The notes under the pieces: model-generated
What the model saw: the letters and a program-made list of their open reading frames with translations, nothing else
Database searches by the model: none
Told to the model about the DNA's origin: nothing
Made by a program: the position numbers and the translations under genes
In this document: piece after piece, positions 5,833-7,046 of the stretch
How the letters are laid out: the number at the start of each line of letters is the position of its first letter
Position numbering within the stretch: position 1 is the stretch's first letter
Origin: JBCCEV01 sp039030125
GTDB lineage: Bacteria > Pseudomonadota > Gammaproteobacteria > Ga0077536
Direction of reading: 5' to 3'
NCBI GenBank assembly: GCA_039030125.1
Contig: JBCCEV010000190.1
Coordinates: 1 to 7,046 of the forward strand
DNA length: 7,046 nucleotides

Positions 5833-6005
5833 AATTCACGATACCGACCATTTGCCTCGCCTGTCATTAAAGGCCGATAACCAAAAAAGCTTACCTTCGG
5901 TCACATCTGAACTGAGTTTTGATTGTTTTTAAAGAAGCCGAAATCAAACACTGTGGTATTCCCAGTATCGTGAATCGCCATCCACTGCGGCGGCGCCCTG
6001 CTCAT

Positions 6006-6028
6006 GCAACGGTAAAATGCTCCGTTGC
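6006..6028. repeat. Perfect 7-bp inverted repeat upstream of the quinoprotein gene
   Basis: GCAACGG (6006-6012) and CCGTTGC (6022-6028) are exact reverse complements around a 9-nt A/T-rich loop that contains TAAAAT. It ends 62 nt before the chosen start of the dehydrogenase gene. The position fits an operator over a promoter or a leader hairpin. No T-run follows, so a terminator is unlikely. Confidence 0.4.
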
Positions 6029-6077
6029 CGAGCGGCGGGCGATGGTGGAGAATTCTCTGACCTAACTAAATGGTTTC

Positions 6078-6082
6078 GGGGA
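6078..6082 (+). promoter_or_regulatory. Ribosome binding site that decides the quinoprotein start
   Basis: GGGGA lies 8 nt before the ATG at 6091. In-frame ATGs at 6070 and 6082 exist, but 6070 has no purine-rich site ahead of it and follows directly on a TAA, and 6082 overlaps this site. The 6091 start also gives a normal short signal peptide. Confidence 0.5.
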
Positions 6083-6090
6083 TGGTGCTC

Positions 6091-7046
6091 ATGCGGATCG
6101 CACATAAATACTGGTGCGTCATTTTTCTGTGTTTTGCCTTGATCGGCCTTGCGCTGGAGACCCACGCTGTTGATGGCAAGGCGGTTTATCAACAACATTG
6201 CGCCACTTGCCATGAAACTGCTGAAGGCCGAACGCCGAGCCGGGCAAAGTTAGAAGGCCTGACTACGGAGGCCATCGTGCAAGCCTTGGAGACCGGTGTG
6301 ATGCGGGTCATCGGCCAATGGAGTCTGGACGGGCCGAAACGTGTCGCGGTTGCCGAATATCTGACTGGGAAATCGATCGACCCAAGTTGGGCGAGCGAGA
6401 AGACGCTGGCTTGCACGGAACCCTTGAAGTTTGCTGATGATCCTTTCGCGGCACCTCATTGGAACGGATGGGGCGTCGATCAGGAGAACTCCCGATTTCA
6501 ACCCGAGCGCATGGCTAGGCTTTCTAAAGAAGACGTTAAAAAGCTTGAGCTGCAGTGGGCCTACGCATTCCCGGCGGAGACCGTGATGGAAGCGCCACCT
6601 TCGATTATCGATGGCAAAATGCTTATTGGCAGCCGCAGTGGCAAAGTGCATTTGCTAGATGCCGCAACGGGCTGCAACTATTGGAGCTTCCAAGCCGACG
6701 CTTCGATCAAAAACGCGATCCAGATCCAAACGATTGGCGTCGATGGACGGCTGGTCGCGTTCTTTGGTGATATTTCCGGCATGATTTATTCGGTTGACGC
6801 GAAAACCGGGCGGCTGATTTGGAAGATCCGCGCTGATACGCACGCTGCCGCAAGGATCGTCGGCGGTTTTCAGGTTCATGACGGGGCACTCTACGCGCCG
6901 TTGTCCTCCCTCGAAGAGGGCATGGCGACTGATCCCGCGTATCAATGCTGTAGCTTCCGCGGCAGTGTGTTGAAGATCGATGCCGAAACCGGGCGAGTGA
7001 TCTGGCAGTCCTACACCATCGAAGAGCCGGCTATTTCGCAGGGACC
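6091..7046 (+). CDS. PQQ-type quinoprotein dehydrogenase with N-terminal cytochrome c domain (3' end outside window)
   Basis: This is a periplasmic dehydrogenase that likely oxidises an alcohol using PQQ and passes electrons to its own c heme. Residues 1-26 form a signal peptide, with cleavage likely after THA26. A cytochrome c domain follows: C37-A-T-C-H41 binds heme, and M71 may be the distal ligand. From about 124 (WNGWGVDQENSRFQ) a beta-propeller begins, with repeats ending in tryptophan-docking-like blocks: LLDAATGCNYW (188-198), SVDAKTGRLIW (234-244) and KIDAETGRVIW (295-305). Adjacent cysteines C286-C287 in QCCSFRGS recall the vicinal disulfide near PQQ in quinoprotein alcohol dehydrogenases. 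The cytochrome-first order and these blocks resemble the polyvinyl-alcohol-dehydrogenase-like group, from memory. The frame stays open to the right edge, with 318 codons visible. The catalytic Asp and calcium ligands would be beyond it. It may have its own promoter, given the 306-nt gap upstream. Confidence 0.9.
   Translation, partial: MRIAHKYWCVIFLCFALIGLALETHAVDGKAVYQQHCATCHETAEGRTPSRAKLEGLTTEAIVQALETGVMRVIGQWSLDGPKRVAVAEYLTGKSIDPSWASEKTLACTEPLKFADDPFAAPHWNGWGVDQENSRFQPERMARLSKEDVKKLELQWAYAFPAETVMEAPPSIIDGKMLIGSRSGKVHLLDAATGCNYWSFQADASIKNAIQIQTIGVDGRLVAFFGDISGMIYSVDAKTGRLIWKIRADTHAAARIVGGFQVHDGALYAPLSSLEEGMATDPAYQCCSFRGSVLKIDAETGRVIWQSYTIEEPAISQG

Larger units (their letters stand above)
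5785..6090. other. Non-coding stretch between DUF3429-like and quinoprotein genes
   Basis: This 306-nt gap holds no convincing gene on either strand; the short minus-strand frames here have no recognisable protein features. It contains a large imperfect palindrome (5801-5832) and a perfect 7-bp inverted repeat (6006-6028). Between about 5880 and 5945 it is A/T-rich, with short A- and T-runs but no clear stem before them, so no intrinsic terminator is called. A promoter for the quinoprotein gene should lie here; TAAAAT at 6013-6018 is a possible -10, without a -35. Confidence 0.6.

Noticed and set aside
5415..5870. Plus-strand frame ending in CLACH just before a stop, suggesting a cytochrome c remnant
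   Set aside because: Most of it is a shadow of the DUF3429-like gene. The part after 5784 has no start codon, and a CxxCH as the last five residues cannot form a cytochrome domain. Most likely chance.
5871..5945. Intrinsic terminator before the T-run near 5926-5930
   Set aside because: No stable stem directly precedes the T-rich stretch; the large palindrome is over 90 nt upstream.
5944..6213. Minus-strand 89-aa frame covering the gap before the quinoprotein gene
   Set aside because: It overlaps the signal peptide and heme region of the quinoprotein, has low-quality composition and shows no ribosome binding site or motif.

Overview
The window reads as chromosomal DNA of moderate G+C from an aerobic, heterotrophic Gram-negative bacterium. 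A marine-type gammaproteobacterium or a relative is my best guess, from the overall look of the proteins and not from any search. It looks like part of a catabolic or accessory-redox locus: an importer, two oxygenase components, a set of redox proteins and a periplasmic quinoprotein dehydrogenase. Both ends cut through genes.

Layout. Bases 1-678 (+) are the C-terminal half of an MFS transporter, whose 5' part lies outside the window. Converging on it from the right is a minus-strand set read from about 3565 down to 697: a 119-residue unrecognised protein (3191-3550), then a 410-residue Rieske oxygenase alpha-type subunit (1942-3174), then a second, dissimilar 381-residue Rieske oxygenase (697-1842). 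The first two are 16 nt apart. The third sits behind a 99-nt gap that has its own consensus -10 box. An 87-nt divergent intergenic region (3551-3637) holds overlapping -10 elements and a perfect 6-bp-arm palindrome that looks like an operator. To its right a plus-strand set begins: a seven-helix di-heme-b protein of ferric-reductase type (3638-4402), a membrane-anchored tetraheme cytochrome with the ligand spacing of class III cytochrome c3 (4369-4746, GTG start inside the previous gene), an NAD(P)H-dependent FMN reductase (4767-5303) and a small DUF3429-like membrane protein (5350-5784). A 306-nt non-coding stretch follows, with two inverted repeats. Then comes a secreted PQQ-type beta-propeller dehydrogenase with an N-terminal cytochrome c domain (6091 to the right edge), cut after 318 residues.

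How it may work together (inference). The transporter brings in a small organic substrate, and one or both Rieske oxygenases hydroxylate or dealkylate it. Both have Glu where naphthalene-dioxygenase-type enzymes have the bridging Asp, as in the carnitine/betaine-type oxygenases. No Rieske beta subunit, ferredoxin or ferredoxin reductase is visible. The heme-b/tetraheme-c pair would carry electrons across or along the inner membrane, and the quinoprotein would oxidise an alcohol in the periplasm. The b-heme plus c3-like cytochrome pair, beside oxygen-using enzymes, is the least ordinary part of the window.

No RNA genes, CRISPR arrays, insertion sequences or attachment sites were seen.
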